DNA from: Bacteroidales bacterium
GTDB taxonomy: Bacteria > Bacteroidota > Bacteroidia > Bacteroidales > Bacteroidaceae
Direction of reading: 5' to 3'
Length of the DNA: 64,000 nucleotides
Assembly (NCBI GenBank): GCA_022772475.1
Contig: JALEZQ010000064.1
Coordinates: 33,419 to 97,418, forward strand
The notes beneath the pieces are model-generated. The model was given only the letters and a program-made list of their open reading frames with translations. It ran no database searches and was not told the origin of the DNA. Positions within the stretch are counted from its first letter, which is position 1; every line of letters begins with the position of its first letter. Shown in pieces: positions 47,508 through 56,959 of the stretch. Both the position numbers and the translations under genes were made by a program.

Positions 47508-48149
47508 TTATCTCAAGTGGCGGTTATATCTTTTCTCTCGGCCTACGGTGGTGGCGTCGCCGTGTCCGGGCAGCACCGTGACGTCCTCGGGCAGGGTGAG
47601 CACCTTGCGTTGCAGCACGCTGACGAGGGTATCCTCGTCGCCGCCGGGGAGGTCGCAGCGGCCTATCTCGCCGTCGAAGAGGCTGTCGCCGCTCAGCAGG
47701 ACGCCCTCGCTCTCTTCATAGAAGCATACGCCGCCGGGCGTATGACCGGGCGTGGCGATGACGCGCAGCCGCAGGGTGCCCACGGCGATGACGTCGCCTT
47801 CGGCAAAGGGTGCGCCGGGTGTGGGCAGGAGCAGGGGGAAGTCGCGGTGCAGGAACATGCGCATCTGCTCGGCCGCTGCGGCATAGGTGGCCTGCTCGTC
47901 GGTGGAGAGGCGCGGCAGGAGACCGTAGGTGGTGTGGACGAAGTCGGCCCCGAAGACGTGGTCGAAGTGGCCGTGGGTATAGAGGTTCTCCACGAGGGTC
48001 AGGCCGTGGTCGCTGACGTAGCGGGCGATGGCCTGCTTCTCTTCGGGGAAGTAGGCGCCGCAGTCGATGATGGCGGCCTGTCCGTGGTCGTCGCTCACGA
48101 TGTAGCAGTTCTCCTCAATGAAGTTGCAAATGAAGCGCTGTATGGTCAT
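47508..48149 (-). CDS. MBL-fold metallohydrolase (glyoxalase II-like)
   Basis: THGHFDHVFGADF, TPGHTPGGVCFY, GDSLFDGEIGRCDLPGGD, LPGHGDATTVGREK. Confidence 0.9.
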   Translation of the reverse strand: MTIQRFICNFIEENCYIVSDDHGQAAIIDCGAYFPEEKQAIARYVSDHGLTLVENLYTHGHFDHVFGADFVHTTYGLLPRLSTDEQATYAAAAEQMRMFLHRDFPLLLPTPGAPFAEGDVIAVGTLRLRVIATPGHTPGGVCFYEESEGVLLSGDSLFDGEIGRCDLPGGDEDTLVSVLQRKVLTLPEDVTVLPGHGDATTVGREKRYNRHLR

Positions 48150-48202
48150 GGCTTGTGCGTAGGTTGAATTTCTTTTAAGAAAAGGCGTGGGCGGCGTGGG
48201 CG

Positions 48203-48832
48203 TCAGGGGCAGCACACATAGACCACCTTCTTCGTTTCAAAGAAGGGGTCGTCGAAGACCGAGGCCAGGTCCCACGTCTCGGCCTGCTTCTTGAAGGGCA
48301 GCAGTTCGGCGTGGAGGTCGCCGCCCTTGAGGCATATCAGGCCGTTGGGCAGGGCGTTCTGCCCGCCCTTTTGTATATTCTTGCGCACCAGGCGCATCAG
48401 TTCGTCGGTCTGCATCACGGCGCGCGACACGACGAAGTCGTACTTTCCCTTCTCCTCGATGACATTGCGGTGGACGGCCACGGCGTTCTTCAGGCCGATG
48501 GCGTCGATGACGGCCTGCGCCACGCGAATCTTCTTGCCTATGCTGTCGAGCAGGGTAAACTGCACCTCGGGGAAGAGGATGGCCAGGGGGATGCCCGGAA
48601 AGCCGCCGCCCGTGCCGATATCCATCACGGTGGTGCCCGGGCGGAAGGAGATGACCTTGGCTATGCCCAGACTGTGCAGGACGTGGTGCAGGTAGAGGTT
48701 GTCGATGTCCTTGCGCGAGATGACGTTGATCTTGGCGTTCCACTCGCGGTAGAGGGCGCCGAGCTGTTCCATCTGCGCCTTCTGCTCAGCGCTGAGGTCG
48801 GGAAAGTATCTGTAGATTTGGTCTGCGGTCAT
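48203..48832 (-). CDS. rsmG: 16S rRNA (guanine527-N7)-methyltransferase
   Basis: YREWNAKINVISRKDIDNLYLHHVLHSLGI, MDIGTGGGFPGIPLAILFPEVQFTLLDSIGKKIRV. Confidence 0.94.
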   Translation of the reverse strand: MTADQIYRYFPDLSAEQKAQMEQLGALYREWNAKINVISRKDIDNLYLHHVLHSLGIAKVISFRPGTTVMDIGTGGGFPGIPLAILFPEVQFTLLDSIGKKIRVAQAVIDAIGLKNAVAVHRNVIEEKGKYDFVVSRAVMQTDELMRLVRKNIQKGGQNALPNGLICLKGGDLHAELLPFKKQAETWDLASVFDDPFFETKKVVYVCCP

Positions 48833-48945
48833 GGGGATGGTGGGGGATATGGTGGGGGAATTGGGGAAAGGGCGAGGGGGGAATTGGGGAAAGGATGGGA
48901 GGGCTTAGGCGCCGCCGGCGTCAGCCCAAAGTGAAGGCGTCGGCA

Positions 48946-49758
48946 TCAGCCCAGGGTGAAGGCGTCGGCGTCAGCAAGGACGGCAAACTTGCTGCGGAAG
49001 GCCGTGAGGCGCTCCATGTCTATCCGGGCGCTGACGACGGCTTCGGGCTCGGGAGCGCCATCGCCGAGGCGGGCCACGGCGGCCACGTCGCGACCATAGG
49101 CATCGACCACGACGGTGCCGCCATCGTAGGCGCAGAGGGGGTCGTTACCCGTGCGGTTGACGGCGCAGACGTAACACTGGTTTTCGATGGCGCGGGCACG
49201 GACCAGGGTGTCCCAGGCGCGGCGTCGGCTGGCGGGCCAGTTGGCCACATAGACCAGCACATCATAGTCGCCGCGGTTGCGGGCGAAGACGGGGAAGCGC
49301 AGGTCGTAGCATATCTGCCACATGAAGCGCACGCCGTCGATGGTCACCACCGTGCGGCTGTGGCCGGGGCGGTAGTGGGCGGGCTCGCCGCCGTAGGTGA
49401 AGAGGTGCACCTTGTCGTAGGTGGCGCAAAGGCCCTCGGGCCCGGCCACCACCAGACGGTTGACGGCTTGCGGGGCATCGGCGGCGGTCTGCGGGGCAGC
49501 GTCGGTCTCGGCGGCTATGGGCAGCGAGCCGGCGATATAGACGCCGCGGCGGCGGGCCTCGGCCTCCATCCACGTCAGGGCGTGGCGGCCTTGCTCGAGA
49601 GTGTGGGCATCGGGCTGCGTGTTGAAACCTGTGGCCCACATTTCGGGCAGCACATACAGGCGGGCGCCGGGGTGACGGTCCATGAGGGCTGCCACGCGGC
49701 GGATATTGGCGTCGGCGTCGCCCCAGACAATGTCGGTCTGCAGCAGGGCTATTTCCAT
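48946..49758 (-). CDS. carbon-nitrogen hydrolase (nitrilase/omega-amidase family)
   Basis: LYVLPEMWATGF, YDKVHLFTYGGE, MWQICYDLRFP, VYVANWPASRRRAWDTLVRARAIENQCYVCAVNRTG. Confidence 0.92.
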   Translation of the reverse strand: MEIALLQTDIVWGDADANIRRVAALMDRHPGARLYVLPEMWATGFNTQPDAHTLEQGRHALTWMEAEARRRGVYIAGSLPIAAETDAAPQTAADAPQAVNRLVVAGPEGLCATYDKVHLFTYGGEPAHYRPGHSRTVVTIDGVRFMWQICYDLRFPVFARNRGDYDVLVYVANWPASRRRAWDTLVRARAIENQCYVCAVNRTGNDPLCAYDGGTVVVDAYGRDVAAVARLGDGAPEPEAVVSARIDMERLTAFRSKFAVLADADAFTLG

Positions 49759-51767
49759 CGTTTCGGTTTTTTCTGAGGTGTGGCGGCCGGACGGCCGGCG
49801 GCATTCTGGCGGGCGGCGGCGTTTTTTTGGCGGCCGCCGGCGGGCGTGGCGGGACGACCATTGCCATGGCCGTTGCCGCGCGGGCTGTCGCCATGGCCGG
49901 CAGTGCCCCCGAACAGGCGGGGGATGAGGTCGGCGCGGCCCATGCGGCGCAGTTCGGCCATGATGGGGCCACGCTCTTCGGGCTTGTACCAGAAGAAGAA
50001 CATGCGCTGGCGCTGCTTCTCCTCGTCGGTGCGGGCGGAGAACACGGGGGCCAGGGTGTAGGGGTGGTAGCCGCTGTACCACGCGTCGGTGGCCAGGGTC
50101 ATAGGCGTGGGGGTGAAGTCCTGCACCTGCTCCAGACGGAAGTCCATATCCTTCGTCTCGACGGCGAGCATGGCCATGTCTTCGGCCGTACAGCCGGGAT
50201 GGGACGAGATGAAATAGGGGATGACCTGCTGGCGCAGACCGGCCTCGCGACAGATGCGGTCGAAGTGGGCCTTGAAGGTGTGGAACAGGGCGAAGGGGGG
50301 CTTGCGCATCAGGCGCAGCACGTCGGGGGCGGTGTGCTCGGGGGCCACCTTCAGACGGCCCGACACGTGGTTGACGATGAGTTCGCGCATATAGGCTTGG
50401 GCGGCCTTCTGCAGCGCGGGGTCTTTATAGGGGTGGAGCAGCAGGTCGTAGCGCACGCCGCTGCCAATGAAACTCTTCTTGATGCCGGGCAAGGCATCGA
50501 CGGCGCGGTAGATGTCGAGCAGGGGCCGGTGGTCGGCGTCGAGGTTGGGACAGACGGTGGGGGCCAGGCACGAGGGCTTGCGACATACGGCGCAAAGACT
50601 GGCGTCGCGGCCGTGCATGCCGTACATATTGGCCGACGGACCGCCCAGGTCGGAGAGATAGCCCTTGAAGTCGGGCATGGCGATGACCTGCTTCACCTCG
50701 GCCAGGATGCTCTCTTTGGAACGGCTGGAGATGAACTTGCCCTGGTGGGCGGAGATGGTGCAGAAGGCGCAGCCGCCGAAACACCCGCGATGCAGGTTGA
50801 CGGAGAAGCGGATCATCTCGAAGGCCGGTATGCGCTTGCCGCGGTATTTGGGATGGGGCAGCCGCGTATAGGGGAAACTGAACGAGCGGTCTATCTCGGC
50901 CGTGGTCATGGGCGGGAAGGGGGGATGGACAACGGTCCAACGGTCGCCCACACGCTGCAGCAGGCGCTGGGGGTGCAAGCGGTTGCTCTCCTCCTCGATA
51001 TGGCGGAAGTTGGCGGCGTATTTCTTGCGGTCGGCCAGGCAGTCTTCGTGACTGTTCAGCACGATGTCGTCGTCGCAGATGCCGCCGGGGATGTCGGCTT
51101 CGCGCTCGAGCACGACGGTCTGGCGCACGGGCTTGCGGCGCACGGCCTTTCGGAAGGTCTGCACGGTGCAGCGGCCCGTGGCATCGAGCCCCTCGCTGTC
51201 GATGAGGCGCAGCAGGGCCGCCATGGGCAGTTCGCCCATGCCGTAGATGACCATGTCGGCCCCGGCGTCGCTCAGTATGCCGGGGCGCAGGCGCTGCTGG
51301 ATATAGTCGTAGTGGGTCAGACGACGCAGCGATGCCTCGATGCCGCCGAGCACCACGGGGACATCGGGCCAGAGCTGCTTGAGAATCTGCGTATAGACGA
51401 TGGTGGGATATTCGGGCCGCTGGTCGTGGCGCCCGTCGGGACTGTAGGCGTCCTCAGAACGCAGGCGGCGGGCGGCGGTATATTTGTTCACCATCGAGTC
51501 CATCGCTCCCGGCGCGACGGCAAAGAACAGGCGCGGACGCCCCAACTTCTTGAAGTCGCGGTAGTCGCCATGCCACGAGGGCTGCGGCACGATGGCGATG
51601 CGGTAGCCCTCGGCCTCGATCAGGCGGCCGATGACGGCAGCGCCGAACGAGGGGTGATCGACGTAGGCATCGGCTGAGAAGAGGATGACGTCGGCCTCGT
51701 CCCATCCGCGCAGGTCCATCTCTTTGCGCGTGACGGGAAGCCAGTCGGTGAGTTGCAGTTCGGGCAT
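49749..51767 (-). CDS. YgiQ family radical SAM protein
   Basis: Radical SAM motif CFGGCAFC; N-terminal WLPVTRKEMDLRGWDEADVILFSADAYVDHPSFGAAVIGRLIE. Confidence 0.94.
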   Translation of the reverse strand: MPELQLTDWLPVTRKEMDLRGWDEADVILFSADAYVDHPSFGAAVIGRLIEAEGYRIAIVPQPSWHGDYRDFKKLGRPRLFFAVAPGAMDSMVNKYTAARRLRSEDAYSPDGRHDQRPEYPTIVYTQILKQLWPDVPVVLGGIEASLRRLTHYDYIQQRLRPGILSDAGADMVIYGMGELPMAALLRLIDSEGLDATGRCTVQTFRKAVRRKPVRQTVVLEREADIPGGICDDDIVLNSHEDCLADRKKYAANFRHIEEESNRLHPQRLLQRVGDRWTVVHPPFPPMTTAEIDRSFSFPYTRLPHPKYRGKRIPAFEMIRFSVNLHRGCFGGCAFCTISAHQGKFISSRSKESILAEVKQVIAMPDFKGYLSDLGGPSANMYGMHGRDASLCAVCRKPSCLAPTVCPNLDADHRPLLDIYRAVDALPGIKKSFIGSGVRYDLLLHPYKDPALQKAAQAYMRELIVNHVSGRLKVAPEHTAPDVLRLMRKPPFALFHTFKAHFDRICREAGLRQQVIPYFISSHPGCTAEDMAMLAVETKDMDFRLEQVQDFTPTPMTLATDAWYSGYHPYTLAPVFSARTDEEKQRQRMFFFWYKPEERGPIMAELRRMGRADLIPRLFGGTAGHGDSPRGNGHGNGRPATPAGGRQKNAAARQNAAGRPAATPQKKPKRWK

Positions 51768-51820
51768 AACGGGGGATGACAGGAGAAGGGAGGAGGGGGA
51801 ATAAAAGGGTCTTGCGCGGC

Positions 51821-52177
51821 TCAGGCTTCGGCGGCTTCGGCAGCTTCGGCGGCTTCGGCGGCTTCGGCAGCATCGGCCGGCGCCAGACTGTCCTTCTGCT
51901 TGTTGTAGAGGGCGATGAGGTTGCGCAGGCCGTAGGCTTTCATCTTATCGTGGTAGATGACGTCGATACAGAGGTCGAGCAGGTCCTTGCTGTCTTCGCT
52001 GCTGTGGGCGATGAGGGCGCGGATGGTCATCTTGAGTTTGTCGAGCACGGTTTCGTCCACGATGCCCGTCGAACCGACGAGGCCGTCAAACAGACTGTAT
52101 TTCTTTATCGTGCTGAGGTTCTCGGCGGTAATCTGCAGGTGTCGCGTGCCGCTCTCGTTGAGTTGGATGTCGAACAT
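51821..52177 (-). CDS. hypothetical protein with Ala/Glu repeat C-terminus
   Basis: MFDIQLNESGTRHLQITAENLSTIKKYSLFDGLVG...; C-terminal (EAA)n encoded by 9-bp repeats at 51824-51877. Confidence 0.75.
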   Translation of the reverse strand: MFDIQLNESGTRHLQITAENLSTIKKYSLFDGLVGSTGIVDETVLDKLKMTIRALIAHSSEDSKDLLDLCIDVIYHDKMKAYGLRNLIALYNKQKDSLAPADAAEAAEAAEAAEAAEA

Positions 52178-52543
52178 GGCAATAGAGGGGAAGTGAAAGG
52201 TCTGTGTCTTTGCAAAACGTTTTAGGGCGCCGGCATGCGCCGCTTGCCCGTGGGGCAAAAATACAAAAAAATTGGGACCGAGGGCGCGATGGCCCGCCCT
52301 ATTCTTCCCCATGCCCGCGTCCTTTCATGCTTTCCTCTCTACCGAGGCGGCGCCTCCTCACTGCTCCCGCCTCAGTTCTTCATACAAATATACCGGGCCC
52401 AAGTGCCAGTATTTGGTGCTCTCGGGGGATACTCGAATACTCTCGGGGAGTACTTTGCCGTCCAGCCGCATACTATTTTGACCCCGCGTCAGTCATGTAG
52501 CCGCTATACGCCTTCTTCTCTTATCTTTGGTCCCTTACGACAA

Positions 52544-52582
52544 CACCTGCCGGCCGCGCTATGATGTCGCGGCCGGCAGGTG
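52544..52582. terminator. intergenic hairpin downstream of asnA
   Basis: CACCTGCCGGCCGCG/CGCGGCCGGCAGGTG perfect 15-bp arms, 9-nt loop. Confidence 0.75.
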
Positions 52583-52632
52583 TGTATGTGAGCGGCTTTT
52601 GCTGTGAGAAGGCGCCTTCGTGGCGCGTGGCG

Positions 52633-53670
52633 TCAGATGAGGGGGATGCCGTGGGCGGCACATTCCTGACGCATGCTGTCGGGCCAGAGGCCGGCCTGTA
52701 TCTCGCCGATGTGGGCCTTGCGCAGGTAGAGCATGCAGAGGCGCGACTGGCCGATACCGCCGCCGACGCTCAGCGGGAGCGAGCCCTCGACAAGGCGGCG
52801 GTGGAAATAGAGATTGAGGCGCTCCTCCTTGCCGCTGTCGTGAAGCTGGCGCAGCAGGGCCTCGCGATCGACGCGGATGCCCATCGACGAGAGTTCGAAC
52901 GAGCGGCCCAGCACGTCGTTCCAGACCATGAGGTCGCCGTTCAGACCGGCCATGCCGGCCTCGTTGACGGTGGAGTAGTCGTCGTAGTCGGGGGCACGCA
53001 GGTCGTGCGGCTGTCCGTCGCCGAGCGGTCCGCCGATGCCGATGATGAAGACGGCGCCGTGCTCGCGGGTGATGCGGTCTTCACGCTCACGCGGCGTGAG
53101 CGTGGGATAGCGGCGGCGCAGTTCTTCGGCATGGATAAAGACCACCTCTTCGGGCAGCGTGGGCTTGAGTTGGGGGAAGCGCTCGCAGACCAAGAACTCC
53201 GTGCGGAGCATGGCGGCATAGATGCAGCGCACGGTGCGCTTGAGGTAGGCCAGGGTGCGGTCGGCGGGGGTGATGACCTTCTCCCAGTCCCACTGGTCGA
53301 CGTAGAGCGAGTGGATGTTGTCCAGTTCCTCGTCGGCGCGGATGGCGTTCATGTCGGTATAGATGCCGTAGCCGGGCTTCACCTCATAGTCGGCCAGCGT
53401 CAGGCGTTTCCATTTGGCCAGCGAGTGGACCACCTCGGCCTGTGCGTCGCCCAGGTCCTTGATGGGGAAGGTGACGGGGCGCTCCTTGCCGCTAAGGTCG
53501 TCGTTGATACCCAGACCGCGCAGCACGAACAGGGGACCCGTCACGCGGCGAAGGCGAAGGCCCGTGGCCAGGTTGTCCTGAAAGAAGTCTTTGATGACTT
53601 TGATACCCTGCTCGGTTTCATACTTGTCGAGCAGGGGGTTGTAGTTTGTGGGGATGATGAGTTGACTCAT
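52633..53670 (-). CDS. asnA: aspartate--ammonia ligase (asparagine synthetase A)
   Basis: TEQGIKVIKDFFQDNLATGLRLRRVTGPLFV, VHSLAKWKRLTL, SLYVDQWDWEKVI, PLSVGGGIGQSRLCMLYLRKAHIGEIQ. Confidence 0.95.
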   Translation of the reverse strand: MSQLIIPTNYNPLLDKYETEQGIKVIKDFFQDNLATGLRLRRVTGPLFVLRGLGINDDLSGKERPVTFPIKDLGDAQAEVVHSLAKWKRLTLADYEVKPGYGIYTDMNAIRADEELDNIHSLYVDQWDWEKVITPADRTLAYLKRTVRCIYAAMLRTEFLVCERFPQLKPTLPEEVVFIHAEELRRRYPTLTPREREDRITREHGAVFIIGIGGPLGDGQPHDLRAPDYDDYSTVNEAGMAGLNGDLMVWNDVLGRSFELSSMGIRVDREALLRQLHDSGKEERLNLYFHRRLVEGSLPLSVGGGIGQSRLCMLYLRKAHIGEIQAGLWPDSMRQECAAHGIPLI

Positions 53671-53778
53671 TGTTTCATTCTGCAAATATGAGCGCAAAGA
53701 TACGCCTTTATTTGATAGTACAAAGCCTTTCCCGCTGTTATTTTGCTATTTTCTCAGCATTGACACCTATGCCGGCGC

Positions 53779-56598
53779 CTACCCCCGAGCGGCGTCGTCG
53801 GTAGGGGTGCAGCCAAACTCCTCGCGGTAGCATTTGCTGAAATAGGACGGCGAGGAGAAGCCCGTGGCATAGGCCACTTCGGCGGAAGCCATGCCGCGCT
53901 GCAGGCATTCGCGGGCCCGGTTGAGGCGTGCCTTGCGCAGGAGATCGAGGGGGGCCAAGCCGGTGAGGGCCTTCACCTTACGGTAGAGTTGCGTGCGGCT
54001 GTAGGCCATGTCGCGCGCCATCTCCTCGACGCCATAATCGGCATCGGCCAGGTGCTGCTCGATGTGGCAGCGCAACTTGGTGGCGAAGTCCTTGTCGGCG
54101 TTCGGCACGACCAGTTTTTCGGGCAATCCGGTGCCCTGTGCCATCAGGGCGCGTAGCCGGCGCCGGTTTTCGCAGAGCGCCAGCAGGCGTGCCCGCAGCA
54201 TGGCGCAACTGAACGGTTTGGCGATGTAGGCGTCGGCCCCACCCTCGTAGCCCGCGATGCGCTCCTCGTCGAGGGCGCAGGCCGTGAGCATCACGACGGG
54301 CGTGCAGCCTATCTCTTCGTCCCGGCGTATGGCCTTGAGGCAGGCCATGCCGTCCATCACGGGCATCATCATGTCGCAGACGATGAGGTCGGGGCGCAGT
54401 TTGCGGGCCTGCTCCAGACCGTCGGCCCCGTTGGCCGCCGCTGCCACGCGAAATTGGGCCGCCAGCATCATGGCCAGATAGCGCCGGATGTCCTCGTTGT
54501 CGTCGATGACCAGCAGCAGGGGGCGGTTGGCGTCGGCCTCCTCCGTACCGGGGGCGGCGGCTATGGCGGCGGTGTTGGCCGTGTTGGCCGTGTCGCCGGC
54601 GGCGGCTTCGCAAGCCGTGGCCGCCGCGGCGTCCGACAAGAGTTCTACGGGATTGATGTGCATCGCGCCGGGCCCTGCCGCCTGCTCCACACCGTCGGGC
54701 GGCGCCGGCTGTTCGTAGAGCGTGGCCACGAAGGTAGCGCCTTGGCCGGGTCCTGCGCTTTCGGCCTTGATGTCGCCGCCGTGCATCTGGGCGAAGCCCT
54801 GGGCCACGGTCAGGCCTATGCCCGAGCCTCCGGCCAGGTCGTCGGTCTGATAGAAGCGGTCGAACACGCGGTCAACCTGCTCGGCGGTCATGCCGCGCCC
54901 GCTGTCGGAGAGGCGCAGGGTCAGCAGGCGGCTGCTGCCGGGGGTGCCGGTCGTCGCGGCGGTGAGGCTGATGTGCCCGCCGTCGGGGGTGAACTTGAAG
55001 GCGTTGCTCAGCAGGTTGAAGCAGATGCGCTCCACCTTCTCCTCATCGAGCCAGAGCACGTCGCCGTCGGCACTGAGCGACGAGGTATCGGCGGTGAGGC
55101 TGATGTGGTGGGCCGTGGCCATGGGCTGAAACTGGCGTGTCCACTCGTCCAACCGTTGCGCCAGCGGCACGCGGCTCAGGTGCATCGCCATGCGGCCCGA
55201 CTCCATGCGGCGCACATCGAGAATCTGCGAGACGAGGCGCAGCATCACCGCCACGTTGCGCCGTGCGATGGCCAGGAGGGCTTGCGCCTCGCCGTCGGTC
55301 TGCGCCTTGGCCTGCAACTGTTCGAGCGGCCCGGCGATGAGGGTGAGCGGCGTGCGGAAGTCGTGCGAGACATTGGTGAAGAAGTTCAGTTTCGACTGTG
55401 TGACCTCCTCCACATGCCGCGCCATGCGCACCAGTTCGTCGCGCTGCTCCTCGAGCAGTCGGTTCTGCTGCGCCAAGCGCTCGTTCCACTTCACCTTCAG
55501 CCAATAGGCGCGCAGGGTCACGCCGAAGAGGGCCAGCGCCAGGAGCACGGCCCCCACGGCCAGGAAGAGCAGGAGGCGCTGCGCGTGATACTGGCTCAGG
55601 GTGGTGTTGAGCTGCGAGCCGAGGCGTGTGAGGCGCATCTCGCGCTCCTCCATCTGTTGCTCCTGCTGGCGAAAGAGGCTCACATTGTCCTTGGTCACCA
55701 AGGCGGTGGTCAGGGCCTGGTGGCGTTCATAGGGTTGGCCTTCGAGTATATTGAGGGCCACGTCCATCACGCGGTCGCCCGCCGTGGGGTAGATGAGGGT
55801 GGCCGCTATGCGTCCCTGCTCCACGAGGTCCAGGCCCAGTCCGCCCACATTGAGCGCGTCCACGCCGACAATCACGGGCTGATGCCCCCGGGCCTGCATC
55901 TCCCGGGCCACGGCAGCCGCCATGGGGTCGTTGTGGGCAAAGATGAAGTCGGGGCGTTGGCCCTCAGCCAGCATACGGCGCGCGGCCTCTGCCGCCCCGT
56001 GGGCATTCCATCCGCCATCGGCGGGCGGGAGCAGGCGAAACTGCGGATGGCGGGCCATCTCGTCGGCGAAGCCGCGGGCACGGTCGGCTGCGGGCGTGCT
56101 TCCGGCCAGTCCCGTGACCTGCCACACCGTACCGCCCTCGGGGTGGGTCGCCACGAAATAGCGGGCGGCATCGCGCCCCACCTTGAGGTTGTCGCCGCCC
56201 ACAAAGGCCGTATAGCGTGCCGTGCGCACCTGACGGTCCACCACCAAGACGGGGATGCCTGCGGCCTCGGCGCGCTCGATGGCGGCGCCCACGGTGTCGG
56301 CCTCGTTGGGGGCCACTATAATAAGGTTGACCCCTTCGCTCACAAAACTGTCTATCTGGGCCACCTGGCGGCTGCTGTGGTCGGCGGCATGGCGGAAGTG
56401 GAGTTGCACATCGGAGCGGACAGCGGCCACGGCGCGCATCTCGCGGTTCATCTGGCTGCGCCAATCGTCGTCGCTGCACTGCGACACGCCGATGCGGTAG
56501 CGGGGCTCGGCCTTGCGGCAGCCCGTCAGCACCGCACAGGCGCAGAGGGCAACCAAGGCCAAACCGGTAATCCAAGAGCGGAAGGGACGAGTAAACAT
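53779..56598 (-). CDS. hybrid two-component system (HTCS) regulator with periplasmic-binding-protein-like sensor
   Basis: N-terminal type-I PBP-like (RIGVSQCSDDDWRSQMNREM...), TM, kinase NVSHDFRTPLTLI, receiver VIDDNEDIRRYLAMML...CDMMMPVMDG, AraC HTH GFSSPSYFSKCYREEFGCTPTD. Confidence 0.95.
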   Translation of the reverse strand: MFTRPFRSWITGLALVALCACAVLTGCRKAEPRYRIGVSQCSDDDWRSQMNREMRAVAAVRSDVQLHFRHAADHSSRQVAQIDSFVSEGVNLIIVAPNEADTVGAAIERAEAAGIPVLVVDRQVRTARYTAFVGGDNLKVGRDAARYFVATHPEGGTVWQVTGLAGSTPAADRARGFADEMARHPQFRLLPPADGGWNAHGAAEAARRMLAEGQRPDFIFAHNDPMAAAVAREMQARGHQPVIVGVDALNVGGLGLDLVEQGRIAATLIYPTAGDRVMDVALNILEGQPYERHQALTTALVTKDNVSLFRQQEQQMEEREMRLTRLGSQLNTTLSQYHAQRLLLFLAVGAVLLALALFGVTLRAYWLKVKWNERLAQQNRLLEEQRDELVRMARHVEEVTQSKLNFFTNVSHDFRTPLTLIAGPLEQLQAKAQTDGEAQALLAIARRNVAVMLRLVSQILDVRRMESGRMAMHLSRVPLAQRLDEWTRQFQPMATAHHISLTADTSSLSADGDVLWLDEEKVERICFNLLSNAFKFTPDGGHISLTAATTGTPGSSRLLTLRLSDSGRGMTAEQVDRVFDRFYQTDDLAGGSGIGLTVAQGFAQMHGGDIKAESAGPGQGATFVATLYEQPAPPDGVEQAAGPGAMHINPVELLSDAAAATACEAAAGDTANTANTAAIAAAPGTEEADANRPLLLVIDDNEDIRRYLAMMLAAQFRVAAAANGADGLEQARKLRPDLIVCDMMMPVMDGMACLKAIRRDEEIGCTPVVMLTACALDEERIAGYEGGADAYIAKPFSCAMLRARLLALCENRRRLRALMAQGTGLPEKLVVPNADKDFATKLRCHIEQHLADADYGVEEMARDMAYSRTQLYRKVKALTGLAPLDLLRKARLNRARECLQRGMASAEVAYATGFSSPSYFSKCYREEFGCTPTDDAARG

Positions 56599-56760
56599 GG
56601 TTCGGGGGATAGTCTGATTTAAGGTTATCGCCGCAAAGGTAGCGGTTTTGCCCAAAATACACAAAGTCCCTCGGAGCGGAATTTGCGGCGCCGGCGGCCT
56701 GCGTCCCGCCAAAGGGGGAGGCGCATGAGCGGCGAGGGCGGGCGAAGGGCGGGCGAAGGA

Positions 56761-56798
56761 CTGTCAATGGCGTTGCAAAGGCTGTCAATGGCGTTGCA
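56761..56798. promoter_or_regulatory. candidate HTCS operator: direct repeat with 21-bp period
   Basis: CTGTCAATGGCGTTGCA at 56761-56777 and again at 56782-56798 in the divergent HTCS/receptor intergenic region. Confidence 0.6.
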
Positions 56799-56857
56799 TC
56801 GCACCATTTCTTACAGTGGATGAAGCATTTATGACAGCGTCGGCTGGCCGGCCGTTC

Positions 56858-56865
56858 TACTTTTG
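56858..56865 (+). promoter_or_regulatory. -7 element (TACTTTTG) of the fructan locus receptor
   Basis: TAnnTTTG downstream of the direct repeats and upstream of the ATG at 56960. Confidence 0.55.
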
Positions 56866-56959
56866 CACCGTCGGAAGCGGCCAAGTGGAGCCGCCCCGGC
56901 AGTCACCACACCTCCTAAACTTTTTTTTCAACAAGCACCTTAAATCTTTCTTATTGCTT

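Noticed and set aside
45391-47721. 776-aa plus-strand ORF
   Set aside because: Antisense to DPP III; no recognisable motifs, Val/Gly/Ala-rich artefact.
54454-56622. 722-aa plus-strand ORF
   Set aside because: Antisense to the HTCS regulator; same GC-driven artefact, as are 49827-51677, 28848-30743, 26749-28200, 33909-35831 and 13138-14760.
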